From: an uncultured bacterium
GTDB lineage: Bacteria; Desulfobacterota; BSN033; UBA1163
DNA length: 64,000 bases
Assembly (NCBI GenBank): GCA_938002255.1
Contig: CALLAL010000002.1
Coordinates: forward strand, 1-64,000
Reading direction: 5' to 3'
Each line of letters opens with the position of its first letter. Positions within the stretch are counted from its first letter, which is position 1. Made by a program: the position numbers and the translations under genes. Positions 9,304 to 18,734 of this stretch are shown here, piece after piece. The notes below the pieces were generated by a model. The model had not been told where the DNA came from. It did not search any database and worked only from the letters and a program-made list of their open reading frames with translations.

Positions 9304-11596
9304 TCTCTTCTTTCCTTAAAGCTTTTAAAATCCTCTCTGGAGTCAATGGCAACTCATTGATTCTGATTCCAACGGCATCATAGATTGCATTGGCAATCGC
9401 AGGAGCGACAGAACAGACCGAAGGCTCTCCAACCCCCTTAGATCCAAAAGGTCCCACTCCGTCGCCCGACTCAATCAGAAGGGTTTCTAATTCTGGCAGG
9501 TCCATAGAAGTTGGAAGGAGATATTCAGAAAAAGAAGGGGTCAGGGTGATCCCCTCCTTCAGGATGACTTCCTCAGTCAAAGCATACCCCATCCCATAGA
9601 TGGCCCCGCCTTCGATTTGACCTTCGACACTCAGACGATTGATCGCTCTTCCCACATCAAAACAGGAAACGATCTTTAAGACCTGAACCTTTCCCGTCTC
9701 CTCGTCCACTGCCACGACCACACCATGGGTACCAAAAGTGAAATCAGGGAAGACATCCCCTTCAATCCTTTCGAACTGAGTTAATGTTCGAAAAGGAGCC
9801 TTAAAAAGGGCCACGTGGTAAAGAGGAAGCCCATCTGAAGCACAGGCTTTAATCACTTCCGTGAGAGGAAGATTCTTCCCGCTTCCTCCTTGATCAACAA
9901 CCTCTCGATCCACCAGATTGAGCCTCTCAGGGTCGAGATCCATCATCCTTGCTGCTTTTTGAATTAAGGTTTTTCTCACTTCCTGGGCTGCGATAAGGGT
10001 TGCATTTCCGGACATATAAAGCTGTCGAGTTGCCGTTGTTGTTCCGGCAAAGGGAGTCAATGCTGTATCGGCAATATAAATCTTGATATGATCAAGGGGA
10101 ACCCCAAGAACTTCTGATGCTATCTGGCAGAGAGAAGAGGCCTGCCCTCCCCCAATATCCTGAACCCCTGTGCGGATGGTTACGCTTCCGTCCATCTCGA
10201 TGGACACATGGGATCGAGAGGTATCATGAAGAAAAATCATTCTCCCATAACTAGTCATCCCGGAGGCAATCCCCCTACCAATCCTTATTTTTCCCTTCGA
10301 AAGGGGTTTCTCTCCCAGGACTTGAAGGACCTGATCCGTGGTCTCTTTTAATGCTACAAGATGGTTTAGCACCTGTCCAGTCGCTAAAGCCTCACCTTTC
10401 TCTAAATAATTAATCTTTCGAATCTCTGCAGGATCCATCTGAAGCCGTCTGGCCAACTCATCCATTTGAGATTCATAGGCAAAACAGACTTGAGGGGCCC
10501 CAAACCCTCTATTCGCACTGGTAAAGGTGTTATTGGTCAGAACCGTATATCCGTCCACTCTCACGTGAGGGATTCGGTAGGGACCTGGTGCATCCACCAT
10601 GGAATAAAGAAGAACCCATGGGCTTAAATAGACATAGGCGCCAGCATCCGAGACCAACCTGGCTTTTAAGGCTATTAATCGTCCATCCTTCTTAGCACCC
10701 GTCTTATACTCCATCACATAAGGATGGCGTTTGCTATGAGAAAGGATCGATTCCTCACGAGTGTAAGTGAGCTTTACCGGCCTCCCTGTTTTATAGGTCA
10801 ACAGCGCCAGAAAGGCTTCAACCGTAATATCCTCTTTCCCGCCAAATCCTCCACCAACATAGGTGCCTATCACCCGAACCCGGTTATGAGGAAGATTGAG
10901 AACATCTGCGATTCCCCTAAAATGTTCGATGACCTGTGTGGAGACACGTATGGTGATCACACCATTTTCATCAATCCACGCCACACCGGACTCAGGCTCC
11001 ATATAAGCGTGATCCACAAATTGAACCCGATAGGTATTTTCAACAACGACATCAGCTTCAGAAAAACCTTTCTCCACATCCCCCCGAACCACTTCATAAT
11101 GGGTGATGATATTTGATCTTCCCTCCTGCACTTGGGGAGCGTTTGGATTCATTGCTTCGATAGGGTCAAAGACACCGGGTATGGGTTCATATTCTACCTT
11201 AATGAGATCCAGAGCCTTCAAGGCAATCTCTTCAGTGTCTGCGGCAACGAGGGCTACGGCTTCGCCCAAAAAGTGGACCTTGTTATCCGCTAAAACACGA
11301 TAAAGTCCTTCAAAGCCTCCCCCAACAGTATGGGTCTGACCGAATCGAGTCACAGACTCGTTGCGTGGGACGTCTTTTGCTGTAAGGACGGCTTGAACCC
11401 CTTTCAGTCTCTTTGCTTTCGTGGTGTCGATGGATAAAATTTTTGCAGAAGGATATTTACTTCTCAGGACTTTTCCATGAAGCATATCGGGTAGAGAGAA
11501 ATCGGCTGCATAGGTGGTCAAACCAAATGCCTTCTCCCAAGCATCATGTCGAGGAATCGGTTTGCCTATGATCTTGAAATCATCTTTTCCGTTCAT
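9272..11596 (-). CDS. Xanthine dehydrogenase family Mo-binding subunit (set 2)
   Basis: A second 774-aa molybdenum hydroxylase large subunit. It has the hammerhead domain, GGGFGGKED, the canonical RGFGAPQ contact, a GGGQASS stretch and the C-terminal GSKGVGEPSV with the catalytic Glu. It diverges strongly from the neighbour at 6958-9303, so the pair is not a recent duplication. Its ATG overlaps the stop of the set 2 2Fe-2S gene by 4 nt. Two Mo subunits suggest two hydroxylation steps or two substrates, such as hypoxanthine then xanthine; that is inference. Confidence 0.92.
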   Translation of the reverse strand: MNGKDDFKIIGKPIPRHDAWEKAFGLTTYAADFSLPDMLHGKVLRSKYPSAKILSIDTTKAKRLKGVQAVLTAKDVPRNESVTRFGQTHTVGGGFEGLYRVLADNKVHFLGEAVALVAADTEEIALKALDLIKVEYEPIPGVFDPIEAMNPNAPQVQEGRSNIITHYEVVRGDVEKGFSEADVVVENTYRVQFVDHAYMEPESGVAWIDENGVITIRVSTQVIEHFRGIADVLNLPHNRVRVIGTYVGGGFGGKEDITVEAFLALLTYKTGRPVKLTYTREESILSHSKRHPYVMEYKTGAKKDGRLIALKARLVSDAGAYVYLSPWVLLYSMVDAPGPYRIPHVRVDGYTVLTNNTFTSANRGFGAPQVCFAYESQMDELARRLQMDPAEIRKINYLEKGEALATGQVLNHLVALKETTDQVLQVLGEKPLSKGKIRIGRGIASGMTSYGRMIFLHDTSRSHVSIEMDGSVTIRTGVQDIGGGQASSLCQIASEVLGVPLDHIKIYIADTALTPFAGTTTATRQLYMSGNATLIAAQEVRKTLIQKAARMMDLDPERLNLVDREVVDQGGSGKNLPLTEVIKACASDGLPLYHVALFKAPFRTLTQFERIEGDVFPDFTFGTHGVVVAVDEETGKVQVLKIVSCFDVGRAINRLSVEGQIEGGAIYGMGYALTEEVILKEGITLTPSFSEYLLPTSMDLPELETLLIESGDGVGPFGSKGVGEPSVCSVAPAIANAIYDAVGIRINELPLTPERILKALRKEENDENPLSRHR

Positions 11597-12093
11597 CGTT
11601 TATCGTATATTGTTTGTCGTATTTTTTGCGCGGCTTCTTCTATAGCCTCAATGATTTTCTTATACCCTGTGCATCTGCAGAGGTTTCCCGAAATCGCTTT
11701 TTTGATCTCGTCTCTTGAGGGGTTGGGATTTTCGTCAAGCAGATTTTTGGCTGAGACCAACATGCCAGCCGTACAGAATCCGCATTGAATAGCTCCCCTC
11801 TTGACAAAACTTTCCTGAAGGGGGTGGGGTCTGTCCGGCGTTCCGATTCCTTTGACGGTTACGACCTTCTGTTGATCTGCCTGAAGGGCAAGAGTCAGAC
11901 AAGCATTGACCGGTTTCCCGTTGAGAAGAACAGCACAGGCTCCGCAGTCGCCTTTTCCACAACCTTCCTTCACTTCGGTGTGCCCCAATTTCTCTCTCAA
12001 AACTTTTAGAAGAGACTCTTCTGGAGCAACCTTTGCCTTCTTCCATACCCCGTTGATGTTGATTTTCAATGGATATAATTTGGTTTTACTCAT
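11593..12093 (-). CDS. Xanthine dehydrogenase family 2Fe-2S subunit (set 2)
   Basis: This 166-aa iron-sulfur subunit has Cys 45, 50, 53 and 65 for the ferredoxin-like cluster and the QCGFCTAG and LCRCTGY motifs for the second cluster. It is about as long as the set 1 version and clearly homologous. Gene order here is FAD - FeS - Mo in transcription order, with tight spacing (19 nt after the FAD gene, 4-nt overlap with the Mo gene), so this set is complete and contiguous. Confidence 0.92.
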   Translation of the reverse strand: MSKTKLYPLKININGVWKKAKVAPEESLLKVLREKLGHTEVKEGCGKGDCGACAVLLNGKPVNACLTLALQADQQKVVTVKGIGTPDRPHPLQESFVKRGAIQCGFCTAGMLVSAKNLLDENPNPSRDEIKKAISGNLCRCTGYKKIIEAIEEAAQKIRQTIYDKR

Positions 12094-12112
12094 TCGTGCA
12101 ATGCTCTATCCT

Positions 12113-12973
12113 CTATTCTCTTTGTTCAAATGTAACTCGTTCAATCAACCGTTTAAATAGCACGGAGGCCATCTCTCTCCGGTACTCAGCGCTTGCTCTA
12201 ATATCAGTAATGGGCCTCACTTCCTTTTTAAGCTCAGAACCACAGGCTTCAATCAAATCAGGTGTAATTTCCTTTCCGGTCACCATCTCTTCAGTTTTAA
12301 GAGCTCGAATAGGCGTTGGAGCTACCGCTCCCAAACCAATTCTAATCTGTTTACAAAACATCTCCTCCACGTCTATCCATAGAGCCATACTGATTACAGA
12401 AATTGACATAGAATTCCGGAGACCCAATTTGATGTAAGCTGTTTTAATATGTGGACTGGTCCATTTAGGAACAATGATCTCTTTGATCATTTCATCCCTT
12501 TTCAAGACTGTCTGATTGGGGCCCTTGAAAAATTGATCAATTGGAATTGCTTTTTTGTTGTTCGTTGCATTTTCAGTAATTATTCTTGCATCGAGTGCAA
12601 GAAGAGGAGGTGCCGTATCGGCTGCGGGTGAGGCATCCGATAGATTTCCACCTATCGTCGCCCGATTTCTTACCAGAGGGTTCCCGAGTTGCTGGGCCGC
12701 TTCTGAGAGGATAGGAGCATAATTCTTGATCACTTTTGAAGAAGCCATCTGAGCAATGGTGGTTAAGGCTCCCAGACGAATGCTCTTATTGCCTTCTTTG
12801 ATATAAGAAAGACTTTTTAAATGAGAGAGGTCGATTAAGGCGTCTGGTTGAATTGTCTTTCCCCGTAAATCTGGAATTACATTCGTTCCACCAGCAATCA
12901 ATTTCGCTTTCCCTTTTCCTCCTCCTAATAACTGAAGAACCCGTTTTAAGTGTTGTGGCCGATAGTATTCCAT
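12113..12973 (-). CDS. Xanthine dehydrogenase family FAD-binding subunit (set 2)
   Basis: This 286-aa flavoprotein subunit has IAGGTNVIPDLRG near residue 26-38 and the GNPLVRNRATIGGNLSDASP stretch near 92-111 that hold FAD. The product completes set 2 with the genes at 9272-12093. It starts 26 nt after the livF stop, which ties the hydroxylase genes to the transporter genes as one unit. Confidence 0.92.
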   Translation of the reverse strand: MEYYRPQHLKRVLQLLGGGKGKAKLIAGGTNVIPDLRGKTIQPDALIDLSHLKSLSYIKEGNKSIRLGALTTIAQMASSKVIKNYAPILSEAAQQLGNPLVRNRATIGGNLSDASPAADTAPPLLALDARIITENATNNKKAIPIDQFFKGPNQTVLKRDEMIKEIIVPKWTSPHIKTAYIKLGLRNSMSISVISMALWIDVEEMFCKQIRIGLGAVAPTPIRALKTEEMVTGKEITPDLIEACGSELKKEVRPITDIRASAEYRREMASVLFKRLIERVTFEQRE

Positions 12974-12999
12974 AACCGTCGCTTTGTTTTTATGCCCCT

Positions 13000-13704
13000 C
13001 TAACCCCGGAGATAGGCGATCCGGATCAGGTCACTCTGGTAAAGTTCATTTCGGTTGCCTTCCACCACGACTTCACCTTTTTGCAGGACATATCCCTTGG
13101 AGGCAATGGACAGGGCTTTCTTGGCATTTTGTTCAATTAAAAGGATGGTCGTTCCTGCCTCGTTGATCTTCTGGATGGTTTTAATAAATTCCTCCACCAG
13201 GACAGGGGCAAGACCCAGGGAGGGCTCATCGAGGAGAAGAATTTTGGGATTTCCCATCATTCCTCTTCCAATAGCGACCATGCCCTGTTCCCCGCCGCTC
13301 AGGGTACCGGCGATTTGATACAGCCTCTCTTTGAGACGAGGAAAGAGTTGAAAAACGGTTTCTAACCTTTTGGAAATCATCTCTTCTCTCCTCTCTGAGA
13401 ATGCTCCTACCTTTAGATTTTCGAGGACTGTCATTTTCGGGAAAAGTCTTCTTCCTTCTGGGACTACACTAATTCCCCCTTTCACCACATCATAGGTCTT
13501 CCAAGTTCGGATGGGGTTTTCCTCAAAAAAAATCTCTCCTTCCACCAGAGGAATCAATCTCAAAATGGACTTCATCGTGGTCGTCTTTCCAGCTCCGTTG
13601 CTTCCGAGGAGACAAACCAGTTCACCTTTATTGATTTCCATGCTTACTTTTCGAAGCATGGGAACGCCGCCGTACTGGGTTGAAATCTCATTAAGCTTGA
13701 GCAT
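13000..13704 (-). CDS. livF: Branched-chain-amino-acid-type ABC transporter ATPase LivF
   Basis: This 234-aa ATPase has Walker A GSNGAGKTT at 34-42, the signature LSGGEQ and Walker B LLLDEPSLGLAP. I took the ATG at 13704 (start MLKLNEIST); a longer in-frame reading exists but the extra residues overlap livG and resemble nothing. The start lies 14 nt inside the livG end. Substrates of Liv-type systems include amino acids, urea, amides and purine-like compounds. Here the link to hydroxylase and amidohydrolase genes points to a nitrogenous ring compound or ureide. Confidence 0.93.
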   Translation of the reverse strand: MLKLNEISTQYGGVPMLRKVSMEINKGELVCLLGSNGAGKTTTMKSILRLIPLVEGEIFFEENPIRTWKTYDVVKGGISVVPEGRRLFPKMTVLENLKVGAFSERREEMISKRLETVFQLFPRLKERLYQIAGTLSGGEQGMVAIGRGMMGNPKILLLDEPSLGLAPVLVEEFIKTIQKINEAGTTILLIEQNAKKALSIASKGYVLQKGEVVVEGNRNELYQSDLIRIAYLRG

Positions 13705-14491
13705 TTTTCTCTTCCCTTCCAAGATAGGCTTCGAGCACGAGCTCATTGCTCGATATCTCCTGAAATGTGCCTTCGGCAATTTTCCGGCCATAGTTCAGGA
13801 CCACGACCCGATCAGCCACTTCGCGGATCACAGCCATATCGTGTTCGATGATGATGATTCCAATTCCCCTTACCTTCTGCCTGACCCTTCTTATGTCCTC
13901 CATGAGTTCTTCCGTCTCCGCGGGAGACATCCCTGCCGAGGGTTCATCCAAAAGAAGGAGTTTGGGGTTGGATGCTAAGGCCCTGCAAATTTCCACCTTT
14001 CTTCGATCTGCCTGAGGGAGATCTCCAGCCCGCTGGTAACAGTGAGAAGCCAATTCCTCACTAAATTGACTCAGAAGTTCCAGCCCTTTTTCCACTCCTT
14101 TCTCGATCTCTTTTTCGACATAACGCCGCCGGAAAATCGCATCAAACCAATTGGAATCCTGATGGGGATGCATTCCAATCAGAACATTATCCAGAACGCT
14201 CAGGTTAAGAAAGAGGCGATTGTTTTGGAAGGTTCTGGCAATTCCCTGTTTAGCAATTTTAAAAGTGGGGAGAGCAACCAAATTTTCCCCTGCATAACGG
14301 ATGGAACCTTCGGTGGGTCTGTAAATCCCTGTGAGGAGATTGAAAAAGGTCGTTTTCCCCGAGCCGTTTGGCCCAATTAAACCCACGGTTTCTCCATGGT
14401 CAACGGTAAGATCCACTTCATTAACAGCCGCCAGGCCTCCAAACCGGATCGTTAATTTTTCAGTTTCCAATAAATGGACCATATGCCCCAT
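13691..14491 (-). CDS. livG: Branched-chain-amino-acid-type ABC transporter ATPase LivG
   Basis: This 266-aa ATPase has Walker A GPNGSGKTT at 40-48, a Q-loop near Gln 89 and Walker B with DEPSAG near 178. The LivG-specific inserted region and C-terminal LEAYLG tail are present. The ABC signature is unusual: at 158-164 it reads LPQADRR where most LivG proteins have an LSYGxQR-like segment, so the signature glycine is missing. It pairs with LivF to drive the LivHM permease. The short upstream gap (16 nt to livM) supports co-transcription. Confidence 0.92.
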   Translation of the reverse strand: MGHMVHLLETEKLTIRFGGLAAVNEVDLTVDHGETVGLIGPNGSGKTTFFNLLTGIYRPTEGSIRYAGENLVALPTFKIAKQGIARTFQNNRLFLNLSVLDNVLIGMHPHQDSNWFDAIFRRRYVEKEIEKGVEKGLELLSQFSEELASHCYQRAGDLPQADRRKVEICRALASNPKLLLLDEPSAGMSPAETEELMEDIRRVRQKVRGIGIIIIEHDMAVIREVADRVVVLNYGRKIAEGTFQEISSNELVLEAYLGREEKNAQA

Positions 14492-14507
14492 GACTCCTTT
14501 TTGAGGT

Positions 14508-15662
14508 TCAGCCGTTTTTTTTGTAAATTCTCATTTTCTGAGGAAAGAGACCTTGGGGCCGAAACCTCAGCATGGTGATAATAATAATGCCATAGATTAA
14601 AATCCGAAAATCCTCAAAGGCTCGAAACTTTTCAGGTAAGATGGTCAAGAGAATGGCTCCCATAATGACCCCAAACACATTATCCATCCCCCCCAAGATG
14701 ACCATGGTGACCACCACAACAGAAACGATGAATGCAAAATTTTCAGGAGAAATAAACCCAATATAGTGGGAATACACCGTTCCAGCAACCCCGCCAAAAA
14801 AGGCATCTATACAGAAAGCCAATATTTTATACCAGGTCACATCAATTCCATGGCACCGGGCTGCAATCTCATCCTCACGTATGGCATTCCAGGTCAGTCC
14901 AACACGAGAATGGTGAAGCCGGTGAGCCACCACAAGTGATCCTCCAACCAGGATGAAGATCAAATAATAATAATTGGACTGGAAGGGGAGTTGATACCCC
15001 AAAAGGTGGATGGGATCTTTGAAGGAATGGCCCAATAGAGAAGGAGGAGGGATATTGGGAATGCCGTTGGGTCCACCGGTCCATGTAAAGTTGATTAGAA
15101 GAATATAGATGATTAAGCCAAAGGCAATGGTGACAAGGGAGAGATAATAGTCTTTTGTTTTCATACAAGGAATGCCAAGAAGAAGACCAAACAGAGAAGC
15201 AAGACTCCCACCGATCAGAAGTCCCAGCCAGAAAGAGATATGGAAATGGACAGCCAAGAGTGCAGAAGCATAAGCTCCAATTCCGTAAGATGCAGCCGTT
15301 GCAAAATTGACAACGTTGGTACTCCCCAGCTGAAAATTGAGGCCAAGGGCTAAGATAGCAAAGAGCCCGGCCATCACACAGATATGAATCAAATAGGGGC
15401 TTGATTGAAAGACAAAAGGAACTGTAAGAAGTAAAACCACAAACCATAAGCTTGCAAAGATTTTTAATTCTTTAAAGAGGTTGGTTAACACATGCCGAGC
15501 CCGATCCCATTTTGTAAAGAGGAGGCCTATGCCGATAAAAAAGAGAATAAAAAGGACGATTTTCATCGTATCAAAGGTCATCATAAATGCTGCAAAGAGA
15601 ATAAAAAATATTGTTTCTACCCCTATCAGCAGAATAGCACGTCCAAGGGTTCGGGAACGCAT
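14508..15662 (-). CDS. livM: Branched-chain-amino-acid-type ABC permease LivM
   Basis: This 384-aa inner-membrane permease has roughly ten hydrophobic segments. The LivM signatures are seen: the GLNFQLGSTNVVNF stretch, the WTGGPNGIPNIP loop and the EAA-like loop with IREDEIAARCHGID. The N-terminal extension (two extra membrane segments before residue 75) is within the family's range. It lies 15 nt after livH. Confidence 0.93.
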   Translation of the reverse strand: MRSRTLGRAILLIGVETIFFILFAAFMMTFDTMKIVLFILFFIGIGLLFTKWDRARHVLTNLFKELKIFASLWFVVLLLTVPFVFQSSPYLIHICVMAGLFAILALGLNFQLGSTNVVNFATAASYGIGAYASALLAVHFHISFWLGLLIGGSLASLFGLLLGIPCMKTKDYYLSLVTIAFGLIIYILLINFTWTGGPNGIPNIPPPSLLGHSFKDPIHLLGYQLPFQSNYYYLIFILVGGSLVVAHRLHHSRVGLTWNAIREDEIAARCHGIDVTWYKILAFCIDAFFGGVAGTVYSHYIGFISPENFAFIVSVVVVTMVILGGMDNVFGVIMGAILLTILPEKFRAFEDFRILIYGIIIITMLRFRPQGLFPQKMRIYKKNG

Positions 15663-15677
15663 GAGTTTGAAACCTCC

Positions 15678-16601
15678 TTAAACCTTTTCGTAAACTTTTT
15701 CTCCTAAGATTCCTGAGGGTTTAAAAATTAAGAAAAAGATAACCACCAAAAAGGCAAAAACATCGGTATAAGGAGTTCCCCCCGGAATAAAGGCTGCCGC
15801 AAAGGTCTCCACCAGTCCTAAAATTAATCCCCCAATGATTGCACCATAAACATTACCTAACCCCCCAACCACTGCCGCTGAGAATCCTTTGACCCCTCCC
15901 ATCAATCCCATGTCAAATCGGATGATGTTGTTATAAGCCCCGATAAGAATTCCCGCGATGGCGCCAAGGGCAGACCCAATGAGAAATGTCATCGCTACAG
16001 TTCGATCGATATTGATTCCCATCATGGCCGCTGCTTCGGTGTCCTGCGAAACAGCCCGGATAGCAGCCCCCATTCTCGTTTTTTGAATGAAAAGGAACAT
16101 CAACGAAATGAGAAAGATCGTTGTTCCGAAAATGATGAGATTATCAAGTCGCAAGAGAACTCCGTGCCATTGAAAACTGGTTGCTGGTAAAATCCTTGGG
16201 AAAATTTGAGGATTGCTCCCGTGCGGAAAAGAGAGCCTTACCGTTTCTCGAATGACCATTCCCAAAGCGACCGTCGCCACCAATACCATCAACAAAGGGG
16301 CATAACGAAAGGGTTTAATGACGACCCGCTCAAAGAAAGTCCCGATGAGACCCGTAAGGAACATGGCTATAAGGATCATGAGGGGAACTAGAAGGAAAGG
16401 TGGGAAAACGGCTATAGCCCCGATCCATTTTGCTACCCCATAAAGGATGAGGATCATGAAGGCACCCAAAATACAAACATCCCCATGAGAAAAATGGACG
16501 ACGTTCAGCGCCCCGAAAAAGAGATTAAAACCAATAGCAATGAGGGTGTAGGTACATCCGAGAAGTAATGCATTGATCAATTGTTGAGCAATCTCTGCCA
16601 C
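15678..16601 (-). CDS. livH: Branched-chain-amino-acid-type ABC permease LivH
   Basis: This 307-aa permease has about eight membrane segments. The N-terminal ALLLGCTYTLIAIGFNLFFG and the GVKGFSAAVVGGLGNVYGAI stretch are typical of LivH. It forms the transmembrane channel with LivM. A 107-nt gap separates it from livK, and two short inverted repeats in that gap (for example TTGCC/GGCAA) could trim transcript levels after the abundant binding protein, which is inference. Confidence 0.93.
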   Translation of the reverse strand: MAEIAQQLINALLLGCTYTLIAIGFNLFFGALNVVHFSHGDVCILGAFMILILYGVAKWIGAIAVFPPFLLVPLMILIAMFLTGLIGTFFERVVIKPFRYAPLLMVLVATVALGMVIRETVRLSFPHGSNPQIFPRILPATSFQWHGVLLRLDNLIIFGTTIFLISLMFLFIQKTRMGAAIRAVSQDTEAAAMMGINIDRTVAMTFLIGSALGAIAGILIGAYNNIIRFDMGLMGGVKGFSAAVVGGLGNVYGAIIGGLILGLVETFAAAFIPGGTPYTDVFAFLVVIFFLIFKPSGILGEKVYEKV

Positions 16602-16708
16602 TTCATCTCTCCTTGTTGAGGTGTCCTATCTTCCCTCTCATCCCTCTCCTTTTTGAAAGAGAAACAGAGGAAAGATTGCCCGAGGGGTAAGGCAAAGGAT
16701 TCATAGTT

Positions 16709-17887
16709 TTATTTAGGAAGTTTCCGCACCCCCTTGGCATAATCCGAATCTTCCCAAGCCACCCATTTCCCACTCTGTCCAACAAATCGGCTGACCATGA
16801 CATTTGTGGTTTGGCCGGTCGCATCAAAGCTGGTTTCACCCATCAACCCACGATATTTGATCCCTCGGATATATTTGGCAATGGCTCCTTTATCCTCCGG
16901 ACCAACTTTGGAGACTGCCTCAAGGATGATCCCTGCGGAATCATAGGCATTGGGACCATAGGCTCCAAAAGGTTCTCTATATCCCGCCGCTTCATAAGCT
17001 TTTACAAATTTCGTTCCACCTTCAAGCTTATCAATGGGTCGTCCAGGTTTAATAGTGAGAACCCCTTCTCCAGATGGGCCTGCTACTTCTAAAAATTTAT
17101 CATCCTTAATACCGGAAATAGCACAGAAAAGCTTTTTCAGTCCCACCTTTTCCATCTGATCACGAATGAGGGCTCCTTCCATCACCACCCCACCAAAGTA
17201 GATTGCCTCTGGATTATGGCCCTTAATCTTTGTCAGAATTGGGCGGAAATCGGTGGTTCCAACGGTGACGCTGTCCACGGAGAGAATCTTAGCCCCTTTT
17301 GCCTCTGCCATAGGTCGGAAGGCTTTGAGATTCATCTCTCCGTAACTGCTCGTATCTGAAATGATGGAAAAACTTTTATACCCTAATTCTCCGATGACCC
17401 AATCGCAGAGCGGACCATTCTCCTGGACCAGTGTGGGAGCAACCCGATTGACTCCTGGGTATTTATAGAATCCCGTTATGTCAGGATGGATGGCTCCCCA
17501 GACGATGAAGGGAATCTTGTAAGTGTGGAAGATATGGATCGTGGCAAGAGCAACAGGGCTATTCCAGTGTCCGCTGGCTGCCACCACAGCAGGATCAGAC
17601 ACGAGTTTAAGGGCAGCCGCAACCCCTGTAGCTGGATCCGACGCGTCATCCAGAGCAATCATTTCGAATTTATAAGGATATTTACCAGAGGCATTTGCTT
17701 CTCGAATAGCAAGGTCGAATGCGTTTCTCGCCCCAACGCCTTGAGCGGCATTGGGTCCTGTCAGGGGACCGATGAATCCAATCTTCACCACTTTTGACTG
17801 TGCCCATCCGTTTGAAGCGATCAAAAAGAACAAAATGGATAAGAGTAAAAATAGAAACGGTTTTCGATAGAATAACATCATCTTCAT
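16709..17887 (-). CDS. livK: Liv-type periplasmic substrate-binding protein
   Basis: This 392-aa type I periplasmic binding protein (Peripla_BP_6) captures the imported ligand. A signal peptide covers about residues 1-30, with likely cleavage after NGWA. GFIGPLTGPNAAQG opens the mature protein. I start at the ATG at 17887, which follows AAGGAGGGT and overlaps the iclR stop as ATGA. A 16-codon longer frame would run into iclR. No lipobox is seen, so it should be free in the periplasm. The ligand cannot be read from sequence. Confidence 0.93.
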   Translation of the reverse strand: MKMMLFYRKPFLFLLLSILFFLIASNGWAQSKVVKIGFIGPLTGPNAAQGVGARNAFDLAIREANASGKYPYKFEMIALDDASDPATGVAAALKLVSDPAVVAASGHWNSPVALATIHIFHTYKIPFIVWGAIHPDITGFYKYPGVNRVAPTLVQENGPLCDWVIGELGYKSFSIISDTSSYGEMNLKAFRPMAEAKGAKILSVDSVTVGTTDFRPILTKIKGHNPEAIYFGGVVMEGALIRDQMEKVGLKKLFCAISGIKDDKFLEVAGPSGEGVLTIKPGRPIDKLEGGTKFVKAYEAAGYREPFGAYGPNAYDSAGIILEAVSKVGPEDKGAIAKYIRGIKYRGLMGETSFDATGQTTNVMVSRFVGQSGKWVAWEDSDYAKGVRKLPK

Positions 17888-18696
17888 ACCCTCCTTTTCT
17901 TTTGAGTCATTTTGCCACCCCCTCGAGCGGCCCACTTGAATTCATTCTTTAACAAAGAGGAAATCTGTTGAGCATAAAGGGAGACTAATTTACTCAATTC
18001 AACAGCTCTCCGTTTACTGATGCGATAAACAGGGCCGGCAATACTTAATCCGGCGATTAAGTCCCCGTTCAGATCTAAAATGGGAGCGGCCACGGCTCTC
18101 ACATCTCGTTCGACCTCCTGGTCGCTGAAAGCCACACCTCTCTTTCGAATCTGTCTCAGGTGAGCCTTGAGCAACTCTGGCTCGACAATCGTGTTGAGGG
18201 TGTACCGGTTTAACCCTTCTTTGGTAATGATATAATCCCACTCCTCTTCCGGGAGAAAGGCCATCAAAATTTTGCTTGATGCTCCGCAATGCAGAGGAAA
18301 GGTCGCCCCAGGTTGAAAGACCGAGAATCGAACAGGCTCTTCACTCTCAACCCTTTCAAGAACGATCCCTCTTGTTCCTTGAACGGAGGTCAGAAGAACC
18401 GTCTCTCTCGTGCGGAGGGATAATTCCCGCATGTAGGGTTTGGCAAGTTTGGCGATATTGAACTGATTTTTGGCAAGCAGTCCCAATCTCAGGACATTCA
18501 TCCCCAGTGAATATTGGGCTGTTCCATTTTCTTCTTTGAGGAGGTCATATTGGGTCAAGGTCCGAACTAAGCGGTAGGCTTTACTCTGGCTATAACCGAG
18601 TCGTTTTGAGATTTCAGCAACGGTTAGAAAAGGTGTGGAACCGTCATAGAGAAGAAGGATATTTAAACCATGGGCAAGAGACTGGTTGATGGACAT
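17884..18696 (-). CDS. IclR family transcriptional regulator
   Basis: This 270-aa regulator has an N-terminal winged helix-turn-helix (residues 10-70; LTVAEISKRLGYSQSKAYR) and a C-terminal IclR effector domain (about 85-250). It is the first gene of the block and overlaps livK by 4 nt, so it most likely controls its own operon in response to the substrate or a breakdown product. Palindromes TGTTATAATTTAACA (18696-18710) and AAACGATCGTTT (18784-18795) around the promoter are candidate operators. No strong Shine-Dalgarno site precedes its ATG. Confidence 0.9.
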   Translation of the reverse strand: MSINQSLAHGLNILLLYDGSTPFLTVAEISKRLGYSQSKAYRLVRTLTQYDLLKEENGTAQYSLGMNVLRLGLLAKNQFNIAKLAKPYMRELSLRTRETVLLTSVQGTRGIVLERVESEEPVRFSVFQPGATFPLHCGASSKILMAFLPEEEWDYIITKEGLNRYTLNTIVEPELLKAHLRQIRKRGVAFSDQEVERDVRAVAAPILDLNGDLIAGLSIAGPVYRISKRRAVELSKLVSLYAQQISSLLKNEFKWAARGGGKMTQKKRRV

Positions 18697-18734
18697 TGTT
18701 ATAATTTAACAACCGGTTTCCAAAATATGATAAG

